Origin: Tannerella sp. | Lineage (GTDB): Bacteria; Bacteroidota; Bacteroidia; Bacteroidales; Tannerellaceae | Length of the DNA: 13,259 bases | Direction: 5' to 3' | Assembly (NCBI GenBank): GCA_031282485.1 | Contig: JAITDQ010000118.1 | Location: forward strand, 1 to 13,259 | Part shown: piece by piece, positions 1 through 7,634 of the stretch | Position numbering within the stretch: position 1 is the first letter of the stretch | How the letters are laid out: every line of letters starts with the position of its first letter | Notes under the pieces: generated by a model | The model's input: only the letters and a program-made list of their open reading frames with translations | What the model was told of the DNA's origin: nothing | Database searches by the model: none | Program-made: the position numbers and the translations under genes

Positions 1-420
1 GATTTCCCCGAAAAATACCGTCCCGTCATCCGCCGTCTGCGTATGGCTGCCGAAAGCGAACAGATTCAGATAGAAATGGAAATGGAAGACGACTATCTGA
101 AAGAGCTTCAGGACAAAGAACGGGAAATCGCTCAAAAAGAAAAAATCATTGAGGAACAGGAGAAAGCGCTCGAAGAAAAGGAGAAAGCACTTTCAAAACA
201 GGGGAAGACGCTTTCAAAGCAGGGAAAGACCATTGAAAAGCAGGGGAAGACGCTCGAAAAGCAGGAGAAAGCGCTCGAAGAACAGGAGAAGGCGATTGAG
301 GAAAAAGACAGGACGCTTGAAGAAAAGGAGAAAGCGATTGAAGAAAAAGACAAGGCGATTGAGGAAAAAGACAGGGCGATTGAGGAATTAAAAAAGCAAC
401 TGGCCGAAAAACGGAAATGA
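1..420 (+). CDS. C-terminal part of a coiled-coil protein, possibly Rpn/PD-(D/E)XK nuclease-family putative transposase (5' end outside window)
   Basis: The reading frame is open from base 1 and ends at a TGA at 418-420, so only the last 139 residues are visible and the true start lies to the left. An ATG at 43 is internal to this frame and need not be the start. The first part reads EKYRPVIRRLRMAAESEQ, then an acidic, Met-rich stretch (EMEMEDDYLKELQDKERE), then eleven consecutive 7-residue repeats of the type K-A-[IL]-E-E-K-[ED], ending in a basic tail (LAEKRK). From memory, the junction 'YRPVIRRL...ES..I..EM..EDDYL.EL.D.E' resembles the end of Bacteroidota Rpn-family (PD-(D/E)XK) putative transposases, which often carry such tails. 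The nuclease core is not in the window, so this is tentative. The repeats predict a long parallel coiled coil. The gene converges on the epimerase gene, with about 100 bp between them. Confidence 0.6.
   Translation, partial: DFPEKYRPVIRRLRMAAESEQIQIEMEMEDDYLKELQDKEREIAQKEKIIEEQEKALEEKEKALSKQGKTLSKQGKTIEKQGKTLEKQEKALEEQEKAIEEKDRTLEEKEKAIEEKDKAIEEKDRAIEELKKQLAEKRK
163..393 (+). repeat. 21-bp coding tandem repeat, eleven copies (heptad repeats)
   Basis: Eleven consecutive 21-nt units each encode one heptad: KALEEKE, KALSKQG, KTLSKQG, KTIEKQG, KTLEKQE, KALEEQE, KAIEEKD, RTLEEKE, KAIEEKD, KAIEEKD and RAIEELK. The DNA units are also similar (for example 'gaaaagcaggggaagacgct'-like and 'gaggaaaaagacaaggcgat'-like). 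This suggests growth by duplication of whole heptads. The unit length keeps the frame, so copy-number change would lengthen or shorten the coiled coil without breaking the gene. Confidence 0.85.
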
Positions 421-448
421 AATAAGTACGGCAAAGAACATTCCTGTT

Positions 449-464
449 AAAATCCCCGAGGGGA
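449..464 (-). terminator. weak candidate terminator for the minus-strand operon
   Basis: Read on the minus strand, TCCCC-TC-GGGGA is a GC-rich hairpin followed by TTTTAAC. It lies about 60 bp past the epimerase stop. The loop is only two bases (it would open to four) and the T tract is short, so it may be a weak terminator or chance. Nothing else is clear in the 100-bp gap 421-520. Confidence 0.25.
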
Positions 465-520
465 CATGAGAAAATGAGGGTTTTGCCGGTCGGTGTGACA
501 ATTTTTCATTCCATTATAGC

Positions 521-1549
521 TTATTTATCCCGTAACAATCCTTTTTCCTTGCTGTAACGGATCGTTTCATCAAGTCCTTTTCGCAGGTCATATACGGGCG
601 TAAAACCCAGTTCGCGCCGTATCGGTTCCGCATCGCAAGTCCAGTTACGCTGTTTAAGAATATAATATTTATCCGTATTCAAAGTCATTGCCTTACCCGT
701 AAGGTGCCCGAATATTTCGGAGAAAAAACAGGCGATATAACACATCCACAGGGGGATGCGGAGGCTTATTACAAAACGTTTATTCAACAGTTTTTTCACG
801 ATACGCACAAAATCGGCGTCCGTATAAACGTCTCCGTCCGCAACAAAATAGGATTTGTTTTTAACATTTTCGTTTTCAATCGCCATAAATGCGGCAACAA
901 CCAGATCTTTAACATAAATAAAAGTTATCTTCTGCGGTTTCATGCCGGCTTTCAAATCAAAACCGGACTTAATACTTTTTATTTCCATTAGATAATCCCT
1001 GTCTTCAGGCCCGTAAACCCCGGTTGGAAGGAGTATTATGTAGGGAAAATGGGGTTGAGCCTCGAGGAATAATTCGGCCTCGAGTTTGCTTTTGCCGTAA
1101 GCGGTATTCGGTTTCCGGTCATCATCTGTGCGTATCGGCCGGAACGAATCTTCATTCACCGGCCCGTAACTGCTCAGGCTACTCATCAACAGAAACTTGC
1201 GGGGTTTACAGCCGGCAGCGGCAAGCGCTTCTATCAATATTTGCGTATTAAAGGTATTCACTTTATAAAAATCCTTTTTTTCGAGCGCTTTTGTAATACC
1301 TGCATTGTGAATCACATAATCCCATACGCCTGCCGAATCCGCAAAAGCGCGCAACTGTTCGACAAGCGCGTCTTTGGAATCATAGTTCAAACAGATGATT
1401 CCGATCCGTTCATCCTGCAAATATTTACGGGAACTGCCTGCACGTATACCTGCCCATACCTCATAGCCCCGCCTCAAAGCCTCGTCGACAAGAAATCCTC
1501 CGATGAAACCGCTTGCGCCGGTGATTAATATGCGTTTCCGTTCAACCAT
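521..1549 (-). CDS. NAD(P)-dependent epimerase/dehydratase (extended SDR family)
   Basis: This is a 342-residue extended short-chain dehydrogenase/reductase. It has the N-terminal Rossmann motif GASGFIGG (residues 11-18), the 'VIHNAG' strand end (79-84), a serine-rich catalytic strand LMSSLSSYG (121-129) and the catalytic pair Y151-x3-K155 in YGKSK. The C-terminal third carries a hydrophobic segment (around IPLWMCYIACFFSEIFGHL) and ends with the family's usual 'ELGF.P...L..GL.ETI.Y' pattern. The substrate cannot be read from sequence; relatives act on nucleotide sugars or sterol-like substrates. An upstream ATG at 1600 would add 17 residues, but that stretch lies inside the ATPase gene. The ATG at 1549, just before the canonical beta-strand RILITGASG and 4 nt after the ATPase stop, is the better start. 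It is the last gene of the minus-strand operon. Confidence 0.9.
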   Translation of the reverse strand: MVERKRILITGASGFIGGFLVDEALRRGYEVWAGIRAGSSRKYLQDERIGIICLNYDSKDALVEQLRAFADSAGVWDYVIHNAGITKALEKKDFYKVNTFNTQILIEALAAAGCKPRKFLLMSSLSSYGPVNEDSFRPIRTDDDRKPNTAYGKSKLEAELFLEAQPHFPYIILLPTGVYGPEDRDYLMEIKSIKSGFDLKAGMKPQKITFIYVKDLVVAAFMAIENENVKNKSYFVADGDVYTDADFVRIVKKLLNKRFVISLRIPLWMCYIACFFSEIFGHLTGKAMTLNTDKYYILKQRNWTCDAEPIRRELGFTPVYDLRKGLDETIRYSKEKGLLRDK

Positions 1550-1553
1550 GTAA

Positions 1554-2306
1554 TCAATGTTTCTGAAGAACACGGTGGGGGAAATCCCCGTGACCGACAA
1601 TCTCTATCGGACATGCATACGTTTTGCTTAGCCAATCGCCGGATATATCCGAGCCATAATGATAATGAAGCGTTTCGTTTACACACGCCACATTCTTTAC
1701 CATGGTGAGCAACGTTCCCACATCATGCGAAACGAGCATCACGGCTGTCTTTTTATTGATCTCTCCGAGCAGTTCATAGAAACGGGATTCGAAATGCTTG
1801 TCAACATACGTATTCGGTTCATCCAGAATAAGAATTTGCGGTTCCGATACGACAGCGCGTGCAAGAAGCGCCCGCTGCAACTGCCCGCCCGAAAGTTCGC
1901 CAATGGCTCGCTTCGAAAACTGTTCCAGTCCCATTTGCGTGATAAGATTATGGACACGGCTTTTCTGCTCTGCCGAAAAATCGCGGAAACTTTTCTTTTC
2001 CCTTGCTAACCCGGAAGCAACGACTTCATACACGGATATGGGAAAACGCCTGTCAATCGGGTTGATCTGCGGCAGATAACCGATTTTTAAGGAAGAAACA
2101 GGCTTTCCGCAATCAAAGAAAGAAATGTTTCCCGCAACAGGTTTCATAAGTCCCAGAATAGCTTTCAGCAGTGTGGTTTTTCCTCCTCCGTTCGGCCCTG
2201 TTATCCCGAGAAAATCACCGTCCCAGACGTCAAGGTCGACATTTTTCAAAACAGGCTTTGTGTCATACACGACCGTGAGGTTCCTTATTTCAATCAGCTT
2301 TTCCAT
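1554..2306 (-). CDS. metal (zinc/manganese) ABC transporter ATP-binding protein, ZnuC/MntB-like
   Basis: A 250-residue ABC ATPase with every key motif. Walker A is GPNGGGKTT (37-45), the Q-loop is Q80 in IGYLPQ, the signature is LSGGQ (138-142), Walker B is ILILDEP (158-164) and the H-loop is H194 in VSHD. The run 'IGYLPQ..PIDRRFPISVYEVVASGL' and the C-terminus 'CPIEIVGHGDFPHRVL' are characteristic of the high-affinity zinc/manganese uptake subfamily, so it should power metal import at the inner membrane. Its start overlaps the end of the upstream fusion gene by 17 nt, which implies translational coupling with the ZnuA-like domain encoded there. No membrane permease (ZnuB) gene is present in the window. 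It is followed after 4 nt by the epimerase gene. ZnuC-like is the most likely identity; substrate is inferred from the neighbouring binding domain. Confidence 0.9.
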   Translation of the reverse strand: MEKLIEIRNLTVVYDTKPVLKNVDLDVWDGDFLGITGPNGGGKTTLLKAILGLMKPVAGNISFFDCGKPVSSLKIGYLPQINPIDRRFPISVYEVVASGLAREKKSFRDFSAEQKSRVHNLITQMGLEQFSKRAIGELSGGQLQRALLARAVVSEPQILILDEPNTYVDKHFESRFYELLGEINKKTAVMLVSHDVGTLLTMVKNVACVNETLHYHYGSDISGDWLSKTYACPIEIVGHGDFPHRVLQKH

Positions 2307-4437
2307 TTTTTTCCGTCAATGCCTTTGCAATTATTTTCATCTGTTCGTCCCATTGATAATCCAACGGATTAATTACGACCGTAACCGCGCCAATCTCACG
2401 GGCGACCTGTTCGGCATGTTTACGGTCAAATTCCATTTGCACAAATACAATCTTTACTTTTTCGGCCTTCGTTTCTTCAATCAGGTTCTTCAACAAAGCC
2501 GGCGACGGCTCTTTTCCTTCATTTTCAATACTGTACTGTTTCAATCCGAATTCGCCGGCAAAATACGTCAACGCCGGGTGATAAATCACAAAACTGCGAC
2601 ACGAAAGCGTCGCCAGCTGTTCATGCAAACAATTTTCCAGGGAATCCAGTTCGCCGGTCAATCGTTGATAATTTGATTTGTAATAATCATGATTTTCCTC
2701 GTCCAAAGCGGAAAGCGCCTTAAAGATGTTTTCGGACATCACTCTGGCTCCTTTAAAAGACATCCATATATGCGGGTCGCGCCCGCCATGAACGCTGCAA
2801 TGGTGAAGTTCGGAGGTTTTCGATGTACGCGCATGATCGGACGCGGAATGTCCGCGACCGGTTTCCCCGTAAAAATCCATGCCTTCCGATAAATCAAACA
2901 TATCCGTATCCGCATTATTTTCCCGTATGGATGCGACAAGGTTCTGTTCAAATCCGAGCTGACCGATATGGAAATAAGCCGCCCCTTTCCCTACTCTGAC
3001 CATTTCACGGGGCGAGGGATCGTATGCTTCCGGGCTTTGTCCCACCGGAACGATTGAGAAAAACGCATAATTATCGCCGGCTATCTTTTCCGCAAAATAA
3101 CGAAGCGGTTCAATCGTAACAGCTATTTCTTTTACGTCATTTTCCTTCCGGTTTTTATTTTTCACATCGCAACCCGTCACCGCAAACAGCAGCAACAAAC
3201 ACGCAACGGCCGCCCTGTTAAGCCATTTTCTCCCAAGGTAATGCACCGGATAGAGAACGGCCAGAAAACCTATCGAAATAACCGTAACGAAAACCGTTAA
3301 CACATCCGTCCATTCAATCTCAACGGGATAAGCGTCAATAATAAAAGTCCCGGACGTATCGCCCAGAGAAATCAGTCCGAAACGTTTCTGCAGCAGGCAT
3401 AATAAAATGCCTGTGACCACTCCTATGATTGCCCCCAAAAAGGAAATCATCCATCCTTCGAAAAGGAAAATACGGTTTATCAGACGGTTGTCCGCGCCCA
3501 TATTACGTAATTTAATGATATCCGCCTCTTTTTCTATTATCAGGATAGCGAGCGAGCCGATAACGTTAAACAATGCCAGCACGAGGATAAAGCAAAGCAT
3601 AAGGTAGGCTACCCATTTCTCCATTTGCATCATATTGAACGACAGCGCCTGTTGCTCATAGCGATCCTGCACCATAAAACCGTCTCCCGTCAATTGCCGG
3701 ATTTTTTTCTTGACGGCAGAGATATCCGTGCCGGGCGCAAGTTTAAGTTCCAGTGCGGACACTTCCCTGTCATAATCCAATATCGAACGCATAAAGTCGA
3801 TGGATACAAGCATAAACCCCTCATCGTAAACAGGCTGGTTGATATGATACACGCCTCCTATGAAAAGATATTCCACGAGAAAAGACGTCAAAGGATTTGC
3901 GACGTTAACCGTTCCCGTCCGCTTCGGTATGTAAACCTCCAGCGGGTGGGAAAATGCGGCGTTTACGCCGAGTGTGGAAGCCAGACCGATACCTAACACG
4001 CCGTAAGAAAATTCACCTTCACTTAATAAAAACTGCCCGTCAATAATGGCCGTATCTATCGGCACTAATGTATTAAACGTCGTATCAACCCCTTTAAGAA
4101 CAGAAACACACTGACGTCCGCCATACTGTACAACGGCGTTCTCCTGCAATACTTCACAAACAAGCTGAATTTCCGGCAGTTCCCGCAACCGTTTCATCTC
4201 AGGGGTAGCCGGGTCGAAAACTTTACCTTCTACGGGCGTTATTTTCAGTTCGGGATCAAAAACGCTGAAGATGACGGACGTAAGCCCCTTAAATCCATTG
4301 AAAACGGACAACGTACAGATCATGGCAATCGTTGCAACAACAACGCCACACACCGATACCATTGAAATAATATTTATGGCATTATGCGATTTCTTCGCAA
4401 ACAGGTATCTCCTCGCTATGTAAAAAGCTAAATTCAA
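2290..4437 (-). CDS. in-frame fusion: LolC/E-type lipoprotein-release permease (FtsX domain) + ZnuA-type zinc-binding lipoprotein
   Basis: One uninterrupted 715-codon frame holds two proteins that are normally separate. Residues 1-405 are a complete LolC/E-like permease: the start MNLAFYIARRYLFAKKSHNAIN, a first membrane segment (about 20-48), a large periplasmic region, then three membrane segments including the FtsX motif 'SLAILIIEKEADIIKLRNMGA', ending at YPVHYLGRKW. Residues 406-422 look exactly like a lipoprotein signal (NRAAVAC-LLLL-FAVTG) with the cysteine at 423. Residues 423-715 are a ZnuA-family binding protein: a His-rich loop (H530, H535, H545, H546, H550), DPHIW with H556, H620 in YHPALTYF, and VVINPLD near the end. 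Usual lengths are about 410 and 300, so nothing seems missing. No ATG, GTG or TTG codon precedes the signal's NR residues. Topology fits: the permease C-terminus should be cytoplasmic and the signal helix would carry the ZnuA part out. It starts 6 nt after rbfA and overlaps the ATPase gene by 17 nt. A sequencing error or a recent loss of a stop/start is the alternative. Confidence 0.85.
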   Translation of the reverse strand: MNLAFYIARRYLFAKKSHNAINIISMVSVCGVVVATIAMICTLSVFNGFKGLTSVIFSVFDPELKITPVEGKVFDPATPEMKRLRELPEIQLVCEVLQENAVVQYGGRQCVSVLKGVDTTFNTLVPIDTAIIDGQFLLSEGEFSYGVLGIGLASTLGVNAAFSHPLEVYIPKRTGTVNVANPLTSFLVEYLFIGGVYHINQPVYDEGFMLVSIDFMRSILDYDREVSALELKLAPGTDISAVKKKIRQLTGDGFMVQDRYEQQALSFNMMQMEKWVAYLMLCFILVLALFNVIGSLAILIIEKEADIIKLRNMGADNRLINRIFLFEGWMISFLGAIIGVVTGILLCLLQKRFGLISLGDTSGTFIIDAYPVEIEWTDVLTVFVTVISIGFLAVLYPVHYLGRKWLNRAAVACLLLLFAVTGCDVKNKNRKENDVKEIAVTIEPLRYFAEKIAGDNYAFFSIVPVGQSPEAYDPSPREMVRVGKGAAYFHIGQLGFEQNLVASIRENNADTDMFDLSEGMDFYGETGRGHSASDHARTSKTSELHHCSVHGGRDPHIWMSFKGARVMSENIFKALSALDEENHDYYKSNYQRLTGELDSLENCLHEQLATLSCRSFVIYHPALTYFAGEFGLKQYSIENEGKEPSPALLKNLIEETKAEKVKIVFVQMEFDRKHAEQVAREIGAVTVVINPLDYQWDEQMKIIAKALTEKNGKAD

Positions 4438-4443
4438 CGTCCC

Positions 4444-4779
4444 TTATTCTTTCAGCAGTTTATCTATATTGTCTACATAATCAAGAGAATCGTCAATATA
4501 AAACATCAGTTCGGGAATCCTGCGCAGTTGCGTCCGCACGATTTGCGCCAGGTCGTAGCGCAATGTCTTCTTGTTTTTTTCTATCGTTTTAATCATTTCA
4601 TTTCCTTTTTCGGAAGGAAATATACTCAAATAAGCTTTCGCTACGCTAAGGTCGGGACTTACGCGCACGGTACTGACCGTGACAAGCGTACCCCGCATCA
4701 TGGCTGTCTGCTTGCGAAAAAGTTCGCTAAGCTCTTTTTGCAACAATCGTTCTATTTTATTCAATCTTGTACCTTCCAT
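4444..4779 (-). CDS. rbfA: 30S ribosome-binding factor A
   Basis: A 111-residue protein of the RbfA family, a KH-like cytoplasmic factor that binds the 30S subunit and helps late 16S rRNA maturation. Visible features are the N-terminal helix 'RLNKIERLLQKELSELF', the central strand 'VTVSTVRVSPDLSVAKAYLSIFP', and the C-terminal hallmark 'LRRIPELMFYIDDSLDYVDNIDKLL'. The length is normal for Bacteroidota (about 110). It sits between the thioredoxin gene (36-nt gap) and the permease fusion (6-nt gap). Neighbouring rbfA with a LolC/E-type permease is, to my knowledge, a common arrangement in Bacteroidales. Confidence 0.95.
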   Translation of the reverse strand: MEGTRLNKIERLLQKELSELFRKQTAMMRGTLVTVSTVRVSPDLSVAKAYLSIFPSEKGNEMIKTIEKNKKTLRYDLAQIVRTQLRRIPELMFYIDDSLDYVDNIDKLLKE

Positions 4780-4815
4780 ATCTATTCCGCTTTTAAAATT
4801 TGATACATCTACCGT

Positions 4816-5382
4816 TTATTTCAACAACTCTTCTATTTTATCCGCAAGTGCGGCAAACTCTTTTACATCATATCCGATTAAGGCATGAACAACTTTCCCG
4901 TTTTTGTCGATGAGGTAATTACGGGGGATATAACTCTTTGCATACAAGCCGTAAACAGCCCTGTCCGGATCAATGCCCACCGGAAAATCGATCCCGTCTT
5001 TTTTCAGTTGATTCATCTTATTCCGAACCGTTTCACGCGTTTCCTCCCGCGATACGGGAATAAAAACAAAATCGCTTTTTCCTTCAAAACGTTTTAAGAT
5101 TTTATCGGGAATCTCCTTAAACTCCATCATACACGGCCCACACCATGTAGCCCAGAAATTGAGCAGCACGACTTTACCTTTCAGCTCCGAAAGCTTTAAA
5201 AACCGGCCGTCAAGCATCTCGACGGAAAAATCCGGAGCCTGATCGCCGGTTTTTACTATCGAAGCGTCTTCCATTACCTTCCTGGAATCTGCCTCATTCT
5301 GCGCATTCACGCTCATACTTGCCGCGAACATGACGAACGTTACAAGTCCCGTCATAACTCCGATATAAAACTTCGATTTCAT
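4816..5382 (-). CDS. exported TlpA/ResA-like thioredoxin-fold oxidoreductase
   Basis: A 188-residue protein with an N-terminal signal peptide: MKSK, then a hydrophobic core, with cleavage likely after VNA around residue 27. There is no cysteine at the cleavage site, so it is probably a soluble periplasmic protein rather than a lipoprotein. The mature part has the AhpC/TSA-TlpA pattern 'GDQAPDFSVEMLDG', strand 'VVLLNFWATW' and the redox centre CGPC at 81-84, followed later by the cis-proline region 'KSYIPRNYLIDKNGKVV'. It would reduce or exchange disulfides in the periplasm; the client is unknown. It lies inside the operon between the O-methyltransferase and rbfA, with a 101-bp upstream gap that may hold its own weak promoter. 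Confidence 0.9.
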   Translation of the reverse strand: MKSKFYIGVMTGLVTFVMFAASMSVNAQNEADSRKVMEDASIVKTGDQAPDFSVEMLDGRFLKLSELKGKVVLLNFWATWCGPCMMEFKEIPDKILKRFEGKSDFVFIPVSREETRETVRNKMNQLKKDGIDFPVGIDPDRAVYGLYAKSYIPRNYLIDKNGKVVHALIGYDVKEFAALADKIEELLK

Positions 5383-5416
5383 CTTTTTATTATGTATATG
5401 TTATTAAAAACGCACG

Positions 5417-5446
5417 TAAAGTTATTTATAATTTTTCATTCTGCAA
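5417..5446 (-). promoter_or_regulatory. weak candidate Bacteroidota-type promoter before the thioredoxin gene
   Basis: On the minus strand TTGC (5443-5446) lies 18 bp upstream of TAACTTTA (5417-5424), a partial match to TTTG...TAnnTTTG with the last base off. It lies in the largest gap inside the operon and would give a leader of about 40 nt. The match is imperfect, so low confidence. Confidence 0.25.
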
Positions 5447-5483
5447 GAGAATCGCCTGTTATCTGTCCGTTTCGGGTGATTAT

Positions 5484-6119
5484 TCATTTTTTCCAGACCA
5501 TTGTCAGGCCGTCACGAACGGGAAGAATGACTTTCTCAACGCGGTTATCATTCTTTATTTTTTCATTAAATGCCAGAATACCCTGCGTCTGTCTGTCGGA
5601 AGGCAAGTGACTTGCCTCGACAACCTTTCCCGACCACAACGTATTATCGGCCAAAATCAGGGCGCCCGGTTCAAGTTGCGGGAAAACGAGGTCATAATAC
5701 TTGCAGTAGTCGCGTTTATCGGCATCTATGTAAACCATATCGAACGATTCGTTAAAAGAGGGGAACAAATCTTCAATATCTCCCCAGAAGATGCGGATTT
5801 TATCCCGGTGCGGCGATTTTTCAATGTAAGAGGTCGTGAACGGCTGCATTTCGTCATTTACTTCAACGGTATAAACGAGCGCGTCATCATCAATTCCCTC
5901 CGCCAGGCAAATCGTAGCGTATCCGGTATACGTTCCTATCTCAAGAATCCTTTTCGGACGCATCATGCGACAAAACATTTTCAGTATGCGCCCCTGCAAA
6001 TGTCCCGCAATCATGCGCGGATACAACAGTTTCACATGGGCGTCGCGATTCAGGGCGGCCAGCAGCGAACCTTCTTCGTCGATATGTTCAAGTATATAAT
6101 CGTCTATCATTTTCATCAC
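5484..6119 (-). CDS. class I SAM-dependent O-methyltransferase (catechol/caffeoyl-CoA type)
   Basis: A 211-residue protein of the Methyltransf_3 (caffeoyl-CoA O-methyltransferase-like) family. SAM-binding motif I is ILEIGTYTGYAT (58-69), the acidic end of strand two is VEVNDE (85-90), motif II is FDMVYIDADKRDY (126-138), and ADNTLWSGKV (157-166) supplies the residues (D158, N159, with D132/D134) that bind the divalent metal in this family. It should methylate a hydroxyl on a small molecule in the cytoplasm; the bacterial substrate is not known. Three Met codons lie at the start (6119, 6116, 6110); the longest is used. It follows pyk by 27 nt and precedes the thioredoxin gene by 101 nt. Confidence 0.9.
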   Translation of the reverse strand: MMKMIDDYILEHIDEEGSLLAALNRDAHVKLLYPRMIAGHLQGRILKMFCRMMRPKRILEIGTYTGYATICLAEGIDDDALVYTVEVNDEMQPFTTSYIEKSPHRDKIRIFWGDIEDLFPSFNESFDMVYIDADKRDYCKYYDLVFPQLEPGALILADNTLWSGKVVEASHLPSDRQTQGILAFNEKIKNDNRVEKVILPVRDGLTMVWKK

Positions 6120-6146
6120 GTAATAGCGTCCGCTTCCGACGGCCGG

Positions 6147-7598
6147 TCAGTCGCTGAAAGTGGGTAACTGATAACGGTCGCCGGCGTTCAGGACACGTTT
6201 GACATCGTTTATCTCGAGGAACGTTGTTCCTCCGCCCTCCCCAAAACTGCCGCTCAGATAGGCCACTTTATCTTTTTCCGTAATCTTGCCGCTTTCGATA
6301 AGCAGGCGCAATGCTTCATAATAATAATTGCGACGGCTTTTAAGCCATGGCTGGTAAACAGCCCATACGCCATACGAAAGCGAGAGCATACGCATCGTTT
6401 CCTTCCTGTAGCATATTGCGAAAACGGTTGCCCTGCCGCGGAATGCGGCCAGATAACGCGCCGTACGTCCCGTCATACTGTCCGATATGATCGCCTTCAC
6501 GTTCAGTTTGGAGGAAGATTTAACCGCCTGTTTTGCAAGGAACGAGGTCACGTCCAGATCATCCCCGGAAATGGGAACGCGGATGTCGTTGGCGGACAGT
6601 TTTGTCTTCTCCGCTTCCCCGATGATTCTGGACATGGTCTGTACGGCCTCTACCGGATATTTCCCGTAAGCCGTCTCGCCGCTAAGCATCAGCGCGTCCG
6701 TGCGGTAATAAATCGCATTGGCAACGTCCGTCACCTCCGCCCGTGTGGGACGGGGATTATTTATCATGGTATGCAACATCTGCGTAGCCACAATCACCGG
6801 TTTCTTTGCTTCAACGCATTTGCGTATCAGCACACGTTGCAGTCCCGGAATTTTTTCCGCGGGCACTTCTATCCCCAAGTCGCCGCGGGCAACCATAATC
6901 CCGTATGCGGCTTTTAATATATCGTCTATGTTATCAACGCCTTCCTGGTTTTCTATCTTGGCGATAATTTTTATGGTACTTCCATACGCATCTAATATTT
7001 CCTGTATATCAAACACGTCCTGTGGTGTCCGCACAAACGAGTGGGCGATAAAGTCTATTTTATTTTCGATCGCCCATTCTATATTTTTACGGTCTTTGGC
7101 CGTCAGTGACGGGAGATTGATACGAACGCCGGGAACATTCACGCTTTTACGGCTTCCCAGCGTGGCGTCGTTCTGAATTTCACAAACAAGATAATTGTCC
7201 GTTTTTTCCACTACTTTCAATTCAAGATCGCCGTCATCAATCAGAATATCACCGCCGACAGCAAGGTCTTTAACGAAACTTTCATAGGAGACGCAGATGC
7301 AATCGCGTGTTGTCGTCCCGGAAGGGTCGCCGGTCATCTTAACCCGGTCGCCGCTTTTAAAATCAATCGGTTCCCGTGCGATTGTCGTCCGCACCTCCGG
7401 GCCTTTCGTATCAATCAATATGCCTATACGATCAGACACCGCACGCGTATTATTCACGATGCGGGCTAATCCGTCTTCCTGCAGATGAGCCGTATTAAGG
7501 CGCACTACATTCATGCCTGCCTTATACAGTTTATCAATAAATTCTACTTCGCAACGCTGGTCGGATATCGTTGCAACAATTTTTGTATGCTTCAACAT
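6147..7598 (-). CDS. pyk: pyruvate kinase
   Basis: A 483-residue cytoplasmic enzyme that makes pyruvate and ATP from phosphoenolpyruvate and ADP, the last step of glycolysis. Motifs seen: KIVATISDQRC at the N-terminus, VRLNTAHL (32-39) with R33 and N35, IDTKGPEVRT (62-71), the active-site IIAKIENQEGV with K214 and E216, MVARGDLGIEVPAEKIP with D240, and PRPTRAEVTDVANAIYYRT followed by MLSGETAYGKYP. The loop 'RLNTAHL' differs from the common 'R.N.SHG', and the 'AIYYRTDALMLSGETA' wording is a Bacteroidota style. The C-terminal effector-type domain is present and normal in length. It follows aroQ by 58 nt, with a hairpin at the junction. Confidence 0.97.
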   Translation of the reverse strand: MLKHTKIVATISDQRCEVEFIDKLYKAGMNVVRLNTAHLQEDGLARIVNNTRAVSDRIGILIDTKGPEVRTTIAREPIDFKSGDRVKMTGDPSGTTTRDCICVSYESFVKDLAVGGDILIDDGDLELKVVEKTDNYLVCEIQNDATLGSRKSVNVPGVRINLPSLTAKDRKNIEWAIENKIDFIAHSFVRTPQDVFDIQEILDAYGSTIKIIAKIENQEGVDNIDDILKAAYGIMVARGDLGIEVPAEKIPGLQRVLIRKCVEAKKPVIVATQMLHTMINNPRPTRAEVTDVANAIYYRTDALMLSGETAYGKYPVEAVQTMSRIIGEAEKTKLSANDIRVPISGDDLDVTSFLAKQAVKSSSKLNVKAIISDSMTGRTARYLAAFRGRATVFAICYRKETMRMLSLSYGVWAVYQPWLKSRRNYYYEALRLLIESGKITEKDKVAYLSGSFGEGGGTTFLEINDVKRVLNAGDRYQLPTFSD

Positions 7599-7634
7599 AT
7601 TTGTAATAACTATTAACGATTTGTGATTGTTATT

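Noticed and set aside
163..393. CRISPR-like array
   Set aside because: The 21-bp units are contiguous without spacers and are in frame with a coding sequence.
2125..2676. 183-codon open frame on the plus strand
   Set aside because: It lies opposite the ZnuC-like ATPase and ZnuA-like domain, whose motifs are clear on the minus strand; the plus-strand translation has no recognisable features.
5607..6167. 186-codon open frame on the plus strand
   Set aside because: It is antisense to the O-methyltransferase, which has all SAM- and metal-binding motifs.
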